Positions 23,570 to 32,907 of a DNA stretch of 64,000 nt are shown one piece after another; within the stretch, counting starts at the first letter, position 1; the number at the start of each line of letters is the position of its first letter. This DNA is from CAJMSU01 sp964650315 (GTDB taxonomy: Bacteria; Bacillota_I; Bacilli_A; RF39; UBA660): positions 1 through 64,000 of the forward strand of contig CAZYQE010000006.1 in the NCBI GenBank assembly GCA_964650315.1, given 5' to 3'. Below the pieces are notes generated by a model, which did not search any database, was not told where the DNA came from, and worked only from the letters and a program-made list of their open reading frames with translations. The translations under genes and the position numbers were made by a program.

Positions 23570-24499
23570 CTATTTTATTTTTTTTATTCTTAAAAATAGT
23601 TTAAACAAAAAATTAGGTGTTATAGCTAATAAAATCTCAAATTTAGCCTGAATTGGACTAATCTTTCTATATCTATACAAATTTAATATATTTTTATTCA
23701 TTCTAGCATTGGAAAAAGCTATAATGCTTTCCATGTTATATTTGTTTTTGTATTTATTCTTTAATCTATTAACTAATCTATTATGAATTTGTACTCTATT
23801 TATGTAATAGTCTTTTTTATCTTTTATTCCGGCTAATACTCCTGAAACATTATTACCATGTCTTCTATAACTGGTTAATGGTCTATCGACTTTAGAAATT
23901 GTATTTTCAAAACATGCACAACATGATAAATATTTGTCATATGCAAACGGTTCATATGGTAAGTTTGTTTTAGCGAATTCTGTGGTACAAAAGATACTCA
24001 TACCTGGAACTAATGTTAAAAATGGTGTTGTTTGCACAATGTCATGTCCTTTATACCAATCTTTATATATACCTTTTTGAGTAGCAAAGAAACTTTTTAA
24101 AACCACTTTTCCATCTTTATCTATTATTCTTCTGTCGTGTGTTACAAATTCTACATTATCTTTTTCAAGTGTTTTTACTAATGTTTCAATTCTATCAGAG
24201 TCCCAAATATCATCTTGATCACAAAATGAAATGTAACTGTTTTTATCAGAACTTCTTACTAATTTTTCGAAGCTTTTGTTATATCCTAAGTTTTGTTTAT
24301 CATATGGTAAAAATCTGTATTTAATTTTTTTTAATGCTTCCTTAAACACTCTTTTATCACACTTATCTGTTGGGCAATCATCGTTTATTAAAACTTCAAT
24401 ATTTTTATAAGTTTGATTATTAATAGAGTCTAACTGTTTTTTTAGATACTCTATGTTTGGTTTATAAACAGATAAAAGAACCTGCACTTTTTTCTTCAT
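23570..24499 (-). CDS. Glycosyltransferase family 2 protein
   Basis: A 309-aa GT-A fold enzyme. The nucleotide-binding start is VQVLLSVYKPNIEYLKKQL, with NNQTYKNIEVLINDD next and the metal-binding FCDQDDIWDSDRIE at about 90-103. The D-Q-D-D-x-W form is common in rhamnosyl- and galactosyl-transferases. A conserved RRHGNNVSG lies in the C-terminal third, and a short hydrophobic helix near residue 285 may contact the membrane. It is last in the operon starting at 28640. Donor and acceptor are unknown; a role in the side chain or repeat unit of the wall polysaccharide is inferred from location. Confidence 0.85.
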   Translation of the reverse strand: MKKKVQVLLSVYKPNIEYLKKQLDSINNQTYKNIEVLINDDCPTDKCDKRVFKEALKKIKYRFLPYDKQNLGYNKSFEKLVRSSDKNSYISFCDQDDIWDSDRIETLVKTLEKDNVEFVTHDRRIIDKDGKVVLKSFFATQKGIYKDWYKGHDIVQTTPFLTLVPGMSIFCTTEFAKTNLPYEPFAYDKYLSCCACFENTISKVDRPLTSYRRHGNNVSGVLAGIKDKKDYYINRVQIHNRLVNRLKNKYKNKYNMESIIAFSNARMNKNILNLYRYRKISPIQAKFEILLAITPNFLFKLFLRIKKIK

Positions 24500-24520
24500 T
24501 TAATATTATTCCTTTCTTTA

Positions 24521-25474
24521 CTATAAATCAACTTTCCTATTAAGCTTACTTAGTACTAAACGTATAATTCTATATTTTTTGTGATTTACAAATTTTAAAT
24601 ATACTTTATATGGAAAAGGTAAATCCTTTATACCTTTATTTTTATACCAATTTGGATACTCTTTCTCTACTTTATTAACTATTGATTTAATTGTATTAGC
24701 ACTGAAATCTTCTCTAAAACTTGCTCTATATATTGTTCCTATCAATATATGATAAATACAAATAAATTCTATATTATATTTATATTTTTTATATACTTTA
24801 TTGTCTTTAGCAAACTTTTTTATATCTTCTAAAATATCATATATTTCATAAATCCTATTACTATAAGTATGCATTATAGAAGAAGAATTTTGTATATAAT
24901 TGTATAATGGCTTTTCAACAATAGAAATTTTGCTAGATAACATTAACAGTTTAGGAAAAGTTCCTAAATCTTCATACCATTTTCCTAATGGATATTCAAT
25001 ACCACTATCTTTAAATATTTCTATCTTATATAATTTATTCCAAGCAGCTGGATGTTTTATTAAATCATTGAAACTATTATTAATTTTATTTAGACTTTTT
25101 TTATTTTCATAAATACGCATAAAATAAGAGATAGAAATGTCCGCATCATTTTCTTTTATAGAATTATATAAACATTCTAAATAATCAGATTCAATATAAT
25201 CATCGCTATCAATAAAACATATATAATTACCTTTTGCCTTTTTTATACCAAAATTTCTAGCATCAGATAATCCTCCATTTTTTTTATATAGGTATTTAAA
25301 TCTTTTATCGCCTGATATATTTTCCTTAATGACTTTAGCGGTTTTATCTTTACTACCATCATTTACCATTAAAACTTCAAAGTTTTTATAACTCTGTTTT
25401 TTTATAGAATCAATGCAATATTTTACTTTATCCTCCATATTATAACAAGGAACTACTATTGATACTTTATCCAT
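24521..25474 (-). CDS. Glycosyltransferase family 2 protein (EpsH/CpsJ-like)
   Basis: A 317-aa GT-A enzyme with a textbook N-terminus: VSIVVPCYNMEDKVKYCIDS, KNFEVLMVNDGSKDKT, GGLSDARNFGIKKAKG and the metal site FIDSDDYIE (about 90). PAAWNKLYK and WYEDLGTFPKL are conserved in EpsJ/EpsH-like capsular transferases. There are no membrane helices. Its ATG overlaps the stop of the flippase gene by 8 bases (ATGGATAA), so both are produced together. The sugar is not predictable. Confidence 0.88.
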   Translation of the reverse strand: MDKVSIVVPCYNMEDKVKYCIDSIKKQSYKNFEVLMVNDGSKDKTAKVIKENISGDKRFKYLYKKNGGLSDARNFGIKKAKGNYICFIDSDDYIESDYLECLYNSIKENDADISISYFMRIYENKKSLNKINNSFNDLIKHPAAWNKLYKIEIFKDSGIEYPLGKWYEDLGTFPKLLMLSSKISIVEKPLYNYIQNSSSIMHTYSNRIYEIYDILEDIKKFAKDNKVYKKYKYNIEFICIYHILIGTIYRASFREDFSANTIKSIVNKVEKEYPNWYKNKGIKDLPFPYKVYLKFVNHKKYRIIRLVLSKLNRKVDL

Positions 25475-26744
25475 TTTTTAAACTCCTTCTTTTATCTTGT
25501 CTATATCTAACAAATATAAATATAGCGAATAAAACTACAGTAATAAGGTTAAGTATACAATATAAATATGAAGCCCCTGATATTCCATACTCTTTTACTA
25601 ACGGAATAGATATTAAAATACCAGCAATAAATGTAATTGCATATCCTATAAATAATTTGTTTTGCGCTCTAGCAGCGGTTAAAACAACTGAGAAATAGCT
25701 AGCTAAAGAGTTTAATCCTCCACCTATTAGTAATAATATAAATGCTAGCATATATATATTTAATTTTACTCCATATATTATACCCATTATCTTTAATCCT
25801 ATAACATATCCAAAAGCTACAACTAGAGTTGTCAAAACTAAAATAATAGCTATTTGTCTTAATACTAATTTAAAGAAATTTAAATACTTCTTATCTTGCC
25901 AATTGTCACCTAATGACTTTACATAAGGTCTATATATTACTGTGCTTAATAAGTTAATAATAAACACCGGCATTGCCAATATTCCAAAATATGTCTGAAA
26001 TCTACTAGCCATAACTGAATCTATGGTATATTTAGGACAATTAACTATATACATATTAACTGCATTCCCTAAGCATATAGGTAAACATATGAAGAATAAT
26101 TTCTTCACTTTCTTTTTATTAAATATTTTTTTCTTGGAAAAATATTTTTTAATTATTGGTTTATTGCAGATAATTAATATAGCAAAAGTTGTAATTGAAA
26201 CTATTATACAACTTATAATTATATTAGTTGTTAGTAATAGGGTTATTACAAATGCTATTATGGAAACTAAATATCTAAATGATTGTAGAATACAACCTAG
26301 ATCTAGTCTGTTACATCTTTGAAATTCACCATGTATTAAGTCTTCAAAGGCGTCTGCACTTTTAAATATTCCAAAGGCTAAAACTATTAATGATTTTTCT
26401 AAAGTATACCCTTGTCCAAATGTATACCATAGCAATAAAGAGTACATTAACACACCCGATATTATTCTTAAATAAAAGTATTCACTATAACTATATTCAT
26501 ATTTTACATCTGATGCATGATAATTTCTAACACCAAAACTACCAAGTGATAAGCATTGATAAGCAAAAGCTGAAGCTATTGTAAACATACCTGCTTTATT
26601 TACACCATTAATCCAAGTAACAAAGAATAATAAAATAGCTGTCATAAAAGAATTTAATAAACTAGCTATTAAATTCCAAAACGTACTTCTCTTAATAATA
26701 TTTTTTTCATCTACATCTAGTAGCCAAGATTTAATTTTTTTCAT
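25467..26744 (-). CDS. Wzx-like polysaccharide flippase (MATE/MOP superfamily)
   Basis: A 425-aa polytopic protein with about 12 predicted membrane helices, starting NIIKRSTFWNLIASLLNSFMTAILLFF and ending with a basic tail RYRQDKRRS. This is typical of Wzx/GacK-type exporters that flip undecaprenyl-linked sugars outward. The conserved-looking loop around YRPYVKSLGDNW lies midway. It is flanked by an overlapping LicD gene (upstream, 14 bases) and GT2 gene (downstream, 8 bases). Together with the DPM1-like enzyme at 27897 it would flip a lipid-linked sugar used for side-chain addition outside the cell. Confidence 0.88.
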   Translation of the reverse strand: MKKIKSWLLDVDEKNIIKRSTFWNLIASLLNSFMTAILLFFVTWINGVNKAGMFTIASAFAYQCLSLGSFGVRNYHASDVKYEYSYSEYFYLRIISGVLMYSLLLWYTFGQGYTLEKSLIVLAFGIFKSADAFEDLIHGEFQRCNRLDLGCILQSFRYLVSIIAFVITLLLTTNIIISCIIVSITTFAILIICNKPIIKKYFSKKKIFNKKKVKKLFFICLPICLGNAVNMYIVNCPKYTIDSVMASRFQTYFGILAMPVFIINLLSTVIYRPYVKSLGDNWQDKKYLNFFKLVLRQIAIILVLTTLVVAFGYVIGLKIMGIIYGVKLNIYMLAFILLLIGGGLNSLASYFSVVLTAARAQNKLFIGYAITFIAGILISIPLVKEYGISGASYLYCILNLITVVLFAIFIFVRYRQDKRRSLKNG

Positions 26745-27561
26745 TTATATCTTCCTTATCTATATAATAGCAGTCAGCATCATGAATAATTCTATCCTCT
26801 TCTTTAGGTAATGTCATATAATCACCATAAAATTGAGTTAACCAATCATCATAATGTTTTATTGTATTGTATTTTTCCTTTTCAAATGTTACTTCAGTAT
26901 ATTCATCATACCATTCTTTTGGACACATATCTCTTTCTGCTACCATCCATACTATATTACCCATATATTTTGTTGGTTTAGTTGATGGTAATTGTAATAA
27001 TTTTTTTACCCAGTATCTATAATTTCCTCTGGTTAAGATTCTATATATAGGATAAGCTATCATTTTTTTTATTTTTTGTGCAAAGGATAACTCTCCACTT
27101 ATACCTATTTGTAAAAACATTTTATATCTTTTTTGTCTTTTGTTTAGTTTTATAGATTCTTCTTTAGTATTAGATCCATAATCATATGGAAATATATCTA
27201 ACCAAAGACCAGTAGCAAATTCCTTCTTTAAATACTTTTCGTATGCAATAGTATGTGTATCTATAATCTTAATAAATGGATATATATGATTTTTATCTAA
27301 TGGTAATAGAATCTTATATCTCTTATTTTTATCTATATATGGATTCTTTTTAGCAAGTTGAATAATTTTATCATATTCATCTCTTTTCATTCCTACATCT
27401 ATATCATCATCCCAAGGAATAAACCCTTTATGTCTAATTGCACCAAGAAGAGTTCCTCCTATCAGGAAGAACTTTATATCATTTTTATTACAATACTTTT
27501 TTAATTGTTTTAATATTTTAAGTAATATTGGTTGTATTTCTTCTCTTTTTATCTTTTTCAT
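26731..27561 (-). CDS. LicD family phosphotransferase
   Basis: LicD proteins transfer phosphocholine or related phospho-groups from a nucleotide donor to surface glycans. The 276-aa protein has the nucleotidyltransferase-fold core FLIGGTLLGAIRHKGF and PWDDDIDVGM (about 32-58, metal-binding Asp cluster), then LWLDIFPYD and YGDYMTLP near the C-terminus. It appears cytoplasmic. No choline kinase or cytidylyltransferase (licA/licC) is in the window, so the group transferred is uncertain. It overlaps the flippase gene by 14 bases, implying that the modification is made before the glycolipid is flipped. Confidence 0.9.
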   Translation of the reverse strand: MKKIKREEIQPILLKILKQLKKYCNKNDIKFFLIGGTLLGAIRHKGFIPWDDDIDVGMKRDEYDKIIQLAKKNPYIDKNKRYKILLPLDKNHIYPFIKIIDTHTIAYEKYLKKEFATGLWLDIFPYDYGSNTKEESIKLNKRQKRYKMFLQIGISGELSFAQKIKKMIAYPIYRILTRGNYRYWVKKLLQLPSTKPTKYMGNIVWMVAERDMCPKEWYDEYTEVTFEKEKYNTIKHYDDWLTQFYGDYMTLPKEEDRIIHDADCYYIDKEDINEKN

Positions 27562-27577
27562 AAATTCTCCACTATTA

Positions 27578-27907
27578 TTAATTTTTATTCTTTAAAATTG
27601 CAATTTGTTGTGATAGTTCAACTATTTTTTCTTGTTGTACAGCAATACGTTTGCTATTTCTAAATACCATATAAATCAAGAATAGTATACAAAATACAAA
27701 TAATATAGTTGGTGGATATGAAATTCCAAATATCTTGGCTGCCCAATTAACTAATCCAGGAAAGATTGATAGTATTAACATTAAAATTGAACCTATCATC
27801 CACCAAAAACTTTCTTTAATAGATAGTCTGGATTTTTTTACTGAATGAGCAATAAATATTATTATTATTAATGCAATTATTATAAACACAAAATAACTAC
27901 TTTTCAT
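27578..27907 (-). CDS. DUF2304 small membrane protein (GacJ-like)
   Basis: A 109-aa protein with three membrane helices (about 5-22, 32-55, 64-83) and a C-terminal amphipathic coiled segment VQQEKIVELSQQIAIL. The layout and the Ser-Ile-Lys-Glu-Ser-Phe-Trp-Trp stretch fit DUF2304. In streptococci a protein of this kind (GacJ) binds and stimulates the DPM1-like Und-P-GlcNAc synthase GacI. The same partnership is expected here, because its ATG lies inside the end of the DPM1-like gene (11-base overlap). Confidence 0.85.
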   Translation of the reverse strand: MKSSYFVFIIIALIIIIFIAHSVKKSRLSIKESFWWMIGSILMLILSIFPGLVNWAAKIFGISYPPTILFVFCILFLIYMVFRNSKRIAVQQEKIVELSQQIAILKNKN

Positions 27908-28640
27908 CTTTAACTACCTCACTTTTCTTTTGGCCAAAATATTTTAATAATATAAATACTATAGTATAGAATATATTAATCATATACTTTATAGGTTTAA
28001 TTATTCCTCCATGCATACTTTCACCGAATTCTCTTGTTCTCATCTTAGTTGGAACTTCTTTTATTTTATATCCTGAAAGTAACATTTCAATAATTAAATT
28101 AGCATCTGGAAATTCTGGATAATTACCCATTTTAGAATATTTTTCTATTACTCTTCTATTTAAACATTGAAATCCTGAAAGAGGATCTGCGATTGTTTTT
28201 TTACAAAATATTTTGATTATTTTTTTAAATATCTTAGTACCTATTTTTCTAAAAAAAGGACATGGATATCCTACATCTTTTAAATATCTTGATCCTATAA
28301 CAATATCAACATTGTCTTCTCTCATCGCCTTATACATTTTTTCGGCTTCTTTAGCTACGTGTTGTCCATCAGCATCAAATTGAATTACATAATCATAATC
28401 ATTTTCATATGCATATTTAATACCTGTTTGTACTGCCATAGCATAGCCAACATTAAATGGCATAGTTAAACATTCAACACCATTCTTTTCTACTATTTCA
28501 CGTGTATTATCACCTGAATAATCATCAACAACAACTATATCTGCTATCTTAACATCTTTATTAATTTCTTTTAAAACTTCTTCTATATTCATCGCTTCAT
28601 TATAAGCGGGAATAACAAATAATATCTTATCTTTTTTCAT
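27897..28640 (-). CDS. DPM1-like polyprenyl-phosphate glycosyltransferase (GacI-like)
   Basis: A GT2 enzyme of the dolichol-phosphate-mannose synthase type that makes a lipid-phosphate sugar on the inner leaflet. The 247-aa protein has ILFVIPAYNEAMNIEEVL at the start, DIVVVDDYSGDNT, the metal site QFDADGQH (about 90), ADPLSGFQ, and one C-terminal membrane helix (about 215-238). The start was moved to ATG 28640, where GGAGG lies 5 bases upstream; the longer frame would place the start before that site. It is first of a tightly overlapping operon with DUF2304, LicD, Wzx and two GT2 genes. Confidence 0.9.
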   Translation of the reverse strand: MKKDKILFVIPAYNEAMNIEEVLKEINKDVKIADIVVVDDYSGDNTREIVEKNGVECLTMPFNVGYAMAVQTGIKYAYENDYDYVIQFDADGQHVAKEAEKMYKAMREDNVDIVIGSRYLKDVGYPCPFFRKIGTKIFKKIIKIFCKKTIADPLSGFQCLNRRVIEKYSKMGNYPEFPDANLIIEMLLSGYKIKEVPTKMRTREFGESMHGGIIKPIKYMINIFYTIVFILLKYFGQKKSEVVKDEK

Positions 28641-28707
28641 TACAACCTCCATCATGTATACATATTAATTATAAAACAAATATAGATAATAATCAACTTT
28701 ATATATA

Positions 28708-28738
28708 ATAAAAAAGAGCCCTTAAGCTCTTTTTTTTA
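28708..28738. terminator. Strong bidirectional terminator after the lysozyme gene
   Basis: AAGAGC and GCTCTT (28714-28719 with 28726-28731) are flanked by A5 and T8. On the minus strand it follows the lysozyme gene and precedes the DPM1-like operon. Confidence 0.75.
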
Positions 28739-28819
28739 TATATGTAATAGCAGTATTTTTTATTATTATCACATGCTTTATCATAATACTTTTATTTTAA
28801 AAAAGGTATAGACTACCCT

Positions 28820-30517
28820 TTAATTATATTTAATACTTATATCCACATAACCTGGTACACCAGAGATAGAACCTGTTGATGTATATTGCCACATATTATA
28901 TTTACCTGTATATCCACATTTACTAGCATAATGAGCAATCCAAGTTATTTTTGATCTTATATAAGCTGTATTTAGTGCAGTATTTGCATAACTTGTATAT
29001 GTATATACTTTAGCACTTGGTTTAGTAGCTAAGAATCCTTTAACTACATTAGTATATTGTGCTGTACCCATATATTGAGTTACTCCATTAGATTCTAAAT
29101 CTAGATATACTCCTAATGTTGGATTCATACTATATTTAGTGATCATTTTATTAGTAAACTTAGCATATAGTACTCCTTCATTATAGTTTTCCGCATAACT
29201 ATAAATATATATTCCATATGGTATGTTATATTTTTTAACTGCCGCTATATTAGTTGCAAGTTTAGAATCTTCATAATCACATCCGGCAGATATTCTTAAT
29301 ATAACTCCATAGATACCACTCTTAGCAACTTTAGCCCAATCAACATTACCATTATGAGATGATATGTCTATTACTTTTAAATTATTAGTTCCTAAATATA
29401 TTCCTGTTGGTCCAAAGTAGTATGTTTTATCTCCTATTTTATAACCACCACTAGTTATTTGAGTTCCATAAATATTAGTGTAATATTTATTACCACTAGA
29501 ATCGGTAGTCCATTTAGCTTCTAAATAAGGTTTAGTTGTTTTTGGATTATCCGTATTTACTGGTGCAGGATCTCCTTTTTTTACTAATTTCATTTCTATT
29601 GCTTCTACTGCTAATCCAGCTCCTGATGTCCCAGCCATATTATCATTTGAAGTCCAACCCATCCATCCAACAGTAGATACATGAACTCTATAATAGATAT
29701 TATATTTATTTGCCATCTCTCCTGTTAGTCTAATTTTAACAGCTTCTACTCTTAAACCTTTTCCTGTTGTTCCTGATAAAGCTCCATTTTTTACATAACC
29801 TTGCCATCCAATGCTTTGAACATGTGAACTATATTCAATATTACCATTATATTCTGGATTACTTAAAGCTATTTTAATGGCTTCTACTCTTAGTCCTTTT
29901 CCTGTTGTTCCAGATAATCCTCCATCATATTTTTTTGCTTGCCATCCTATATTCTGGACATGACTCTGATAACCTACATATCTTTGAATATAAGGTTTTG
30001 CTGTAGCGCCTGGTGCAGGATCATTTTTCTTTACTAATTTAATTTCTATCGCTTCTAATCTATAAGAATAACCTGCTGTTCCAGCTTTTTCATCATTCTT
30101 AGCCCAGTCCATCCAACCAAAATTTTGAGCATGAACTCTGTAATACACATCATATTTATTAGCCATTTCTCCTGTTAGTCTAATTTTTATTGCCTCTAGT
30201 CTTAAGCTTTTTCCTGTTGTTCCTGATAAGGCTCCATTTTTTACATAACCTTGCCATCCTATATTTTGGATGTGTGTGCTATATTCTATATTTCCACTAT
30301 ATTCTTGGTTTTTTAGTGATATTTTAATTCCTTCTAGTCTATATCCTTTTCCTGTTGTTCCTGATAATGTTCCATTAGATACTTCTTTTTGCCATCCCAC
30401 CATTTGAACATGTGAAGAATAATTAACATTAGTACTTGTTCCTGTTGCAGATGTATTAATAACAGAAAATACACTTACAACAAAAGCTATTATTAATAAA
30501 TTTATAACTTTTTTCAT
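28820..30517 (-). CDS. Secreted GH25 lysozyme with six ChW repeats
   Basis: A peptidoglycan muramidase. The signal peptide MKKVINLLIIAFVVSVFSVINTSA is followed by six Clostridial hydrophobic (ChW) repeats (about 30-320), each with an HxQxxGW core and a GTxGxxxRxEAIxIxL end. They are arranged as two copies of a three-repeat block. A short choline-binding-like segment (WTTDSSGNKYYT, KTYYFGPTGIYL, about 335-375) leads into the GH25 domain (about 380-565). That domain has VIDISSHNGNVDW and the acidic catalytic YLDLESN (about 470). It is probably a surface autolysin or competitor-lysing enzyme held to the wall by the repeats. It is spaced 14 bases after a small anchored protein gene. Confidence 0.93.
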   Translation of the reverse strand: MKKVINLLIIAFVVSVFSVINTSATGTSTNVNYSSHVQMVGWQKEVSNGTLSGTTGKGYRLEGIKISLKNQEYSGNIEYSTHIQNIGWQGYVKNGALSGTTGKSLRLEAIKIRLTGEMANKYDVYYRVHAQNFGWMDWAKNDEKAGTAGYSYRLEAIEIKLVKKNDPAPGATAKPYIQRYVGYQSHVQNIGWQAKKYDGGLSGTTGKGLRVEAIKIALSNPEYNGNIEYSSHVQSIGWQGYVKNGALSGTTGKGLRVEAVKIRLTGEMANKYNIYYRVHVSTVGWMGWTSNDNMAGTSGAGLAVEAIEMKLVKKGDPAPVNTDNPKTTKPYLEAKWTTDSSGNKYYTNIYGTQITSGGYKIGDKTYYFGPTGIYLGTNNLKVIDISSHNGNVDWAKVAKSGIYGVILRISAGCDYEDSKLATNIAAVKKYNIPYGIYIYSYAENYNEGVLYAKFTNKMITKYSMNPTLGVYLDLESNGVTQYMGTAQYTNVVKGFLATKPSAKVYTYTSYANTALNTAYIRSKITWIAHYASKCGYTGKYNMWQYTSTGSISGVPGYVDISIKYN

Positions 30518-30531
30518 AAAATCTACCTCTT

Positions 30532-30951
30532 TTAATCAACGTATTCTATATATCCATCCTCTGATACTATTTTAAAGTTCTTTCCTTTATAAGCTTTGAT
30601 ATAATCTATTTCTTCTTCTATCTTTTTAATTCCTTCTGCTAATTTTGTTCTCTCATTAGTAGAAACTCTAACATGATATAAATTATTATTTTTTATATAA
30701 TAAGCATTATCTCCAGCGCCAGCATATCCATTAGCTATTATATAGTCATCAGCTTTTATCTCGATTCCATCAGAATCTCCATAATTATCTTTTATTTCAC
30801 TTATTTCCTTTGTTGGTTTTTTATGTTTTATTTTTTTTTGTGTTGTATTGACGGTATTCTTCTTATTTAAATTATTATAAACAGCAAAAGATACACCTAC
30901 TATTACTATTAATGTTATAAAAAATATTAGAAATTTATATTTTGTTTTCAA
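30532..30951 (-). CDS. Small membrane-anchored protein, unknown function
   Basis: A 139-aa protein with an N-terminal membrane helix (about 6-26, KFLIFFITLIVIVGVSFAVY), a Lys-rich linker (KKIKHKKPTKE), and an extracellular domain with DGIEIKADDYIIANGYAGAGDNAYYIKNN then VSEDGYIEYVD. I do not recognise the family. Translation starts at TTG 30951, with GGATGTGA upstream. An extended -10 (TGATATAAT on the minus strand) lies about 40 bases upstream. It precedes the lysozyme by 14 bases, so the two are probably co-expressed. Confidence 0.6.
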   Translation of the reverse strand: MKTKYKFLIFFITLIVIVGVSFAVYNNLNKKNTVNTTQKKIKHKKPTKEISEIKDNYGDSDGIEIKADDYIIANGYAGAGDNAYYIKNNNLYHVRVSTNERTKLAEGIKKIEEEIDYIKAYKGKNFKIVSEDGYIEYVD

Positions 30952-31098
30952 ATAATCACATCCTAAGTTATCTATATTATATCATAATTGGTTTGTTTTT
31001 ATTATAATTTTCAATAATTTTAAAATATTATACTCTTCATTAATAGTATATCAAAATATAAAGTTATTAAAAAGATTAAAAATCAATTTAATTATATT

Positions 31099-31113
31099 TT
31101 TTTATGTTATAAT
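31099..31113 (+). promoter_or_regulatory. Extended -10 promoter of the LtaS-like gene
   Basis: TATAAT (31108-31113) is preceded by TGT, giving TGTTATAAT, with no good -35. It lies 19 bases before the ATG, with AGAGGTAG between. Confidence 0.45.
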
Positions 31114-31131
31114 GTTATAGAGGTAGATATT

Positions 31132-32880
31132 ATGAAAAAGAATATTTTTAAAAAACTTATAATTATTTCAGCTATTTCTATAGTTTGTTCTATATTAATA
31201 GAGAAATTTTTATATCCTGATAATTTATTTGAAATAAAAAGATTTTTAATTAATTTTTTAGCGTTGGGTCAATTTATATATATTTTTAGTCTTTTATTTA
31301 AAAATAAAAATATTGGTTGTATTATAAAAGTCATGTTTTCTACGCTAGTTTTATTGGTAGCTAGTCTATATTATAAGAATACTTTTTATTTCTCATTTGG
31401 AATTACAGAGATTGTATTAATATTATGTTTATCTAATTTCATTACGAAAAAGAAACCTAAACTTGGTATGGTAATTAATGATATTTTATTTCTATTTTTA
31501 AATATTCAATTGATTATGTTACTATTTAGTGGATCTTTCTTAAAACTTATAATGCTTACTAATTTGAGTTCTTTAGAAGACTTATCCGGTAAAACACTTA
31601 TATATGGTTTAGGTGTTATTGGACTTATAGTTTTCTCATTTATTCCAGTTAAAAAGTTATCTCTTAGTGAATTTAAAAAAGATTATTCTTTAGTGATTGC
31701 TATTGCACTAGAAATTATTTTTATACTATTAGTTAGATTAACTTTTTCACCTATGGGAAATTATTCTTTCTTAATAAAAGAAGAAGTTTCATATCTTCAA
31801 AATTCATATGCTTTAAGTAATAGTAAAGTTAATAAAAAAGAATTTTATAAAAAAGATATTAAGAGTTATATAGATACTGAATATAATTCTGAGAATAAAC
31901 CAAATATAATTTTAATATTTACAGAAGGATTATCACAAAATGTTGTTTTAGATAAAAAGAATATTATGCCTAATGTTAAAAAGTATGAAAATAAATCTAT
32001 TAACTTTACTGGTTATTTTAATCATACTTTTGCGACTTATAGAGGTTTAATCGGGCAATTATATTCTGGATATCAATATGATAATTTAGATGAGAATCAT
32101 TTAACTTCTATTCAAGATATATTAAAAGATAATGGTTATAATACTGCTTTTGTAAATACTGAACCTAAGAACAAAGAGTTTACTAAATATCTTAAATCAT
32201 TTAAATTTGATAAATTAGCGTCTACTAAGAAGACTAAAGGAGAAGCTAATTCTACTAGTGATAAAGATTCTTATTCATTGTTATTTGATACTGCTAGTAA
32301 CTTAAATAATGAGGATAAACCATTCTTTGTTAGTATATATACTTTTGGAACTCATGTTTCTTTAGATAGTACTGATTTAAAATATGGTAATGGAAAAGAT
32401 AATTTCTTAAATAGATTCTATGATGCTGATTATCAATTTGGTAAATTTATGGAGAAGTTTGAAAATAGTGAATTATCTGATAATACAATAGTTATATTTA
32501 CTGGTGATCATTGTTCTTACTCAGATATGGATTATAAAAGAGTTTTCCCTAATTATGAAAGAGTTCATACTATGGTTGATCCAATGCCTTTATTTATATA
32601 TTATGATGGTGTAAAAGCTAGAAATATTGAAGTTAATGGTAGAAATTCTCTTAACCTAGCACCTACAATATTAGATTATATTGATGTAAGTGCTCCTAAT
32701 TATTTCTTAGGTGAATCATTATTCTCTGGTGCTAAGGGAGGGACTAAATTTGATCATTATTACCATGATGATGTTAATTGGGTAACTACTTTTAATAAAA
32801 ATATTAATCTTCAAAGTAAAGATCTTGATCAAGATATAGTACAAGAAATAGAAAGATATTTAGCTGTATCTTCAAAATAA
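31132..32880 (+). CDS. LtaS/GacH-like phosphoglycerol transferase (sulfatase fold)
   Basis: A 582-aa membrane enzyme. Five to six helices (about 5-215) precede an extracellular alkaline-phosphatase-fold domain (about 255-580). Catalytic landmarks are the metal-binding Glu in IILIFTEGLS (about 264), the nucleophile Thr in FATYRGLIGQ (about 303), and FTGDHCS (about 460, Asp and His). LtaS relatives take glycerol phosphate from phosphatidylglycerol; GacH of streptococci places it on GlcNAc side chains of the rhamnan. Being on the plus strand in the middle of the polysaccharide region, it may modify that polymer. It is divergent from the canonical LtaS copy at the right edge, with no close sequence similarity in the nucleophile region. 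Confidence 0.85.
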   Translation: MKKNIFKKLIIISAISIVCSILIEKFLYPDNLFEIKRFLINFLALGQFIYIFSLLFKNKNIGCIIKVMFSTLVLLVASLYYKNTFYFSFGITEIVLILCLSNFITKKKPKLGMVINDILFLFLNIQLIMLLFSGSFLKLIMLTNLSSLEDLSGKTLIYGLGVIGLIVFSFIPVKKLSLSEFKKDYSLVIAIALEIIFILLVRLTFSPMGNYSFLIKEEVSYLQNSYALSNSKVNKKEFYKKDIKSYIDTEYNSENKPNIILIFTEGLSQNVVLDKKNIMPNVKKYENKSINFTGYFNHTFATYRGLIGQLYSGYQYDNLDENHLTSIQDILKDNGYNTAFVNTEPKNKEFTKYLKSFKFDKLASTKKTKGEANSTSDKDSYSLLFDTASNLNNEDKPFFVSIYTFGTHVSLDSTDLKYGNGKDNFLNRFYDADYQFGKFMEKFENSELSDNTIVIFTGDHCSYSDMDYKRVFPNYERVHTMVDPMPLFIYYDGVKARNIEVNGRNSLNLAPTILDYIDVSAPNYFLGESLFSGAKGGTKFDHYYHDDVNWVTTFNKNINLQSKDLDQDIVQEIERYLAVSSK

Positions 32881-32907
32881 AAAATCTACATATAAGTAGA
32901 TTTTTAT
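32879..32907. terminator. Bidirectional terminator between convergent genes
   Basis: An AAATCTAC/GTAGATTT stem (32882-32889 with 32896-32903) is flanked by A and T tracts. Confidence 0.75.

Noticed and set aside
28820..30517. The repeated DNA read as a tandem repeat or CRISPR-like array.
   Set aside because: The repeats are in frame, about 130 bp or longer, and encode ChW domains.
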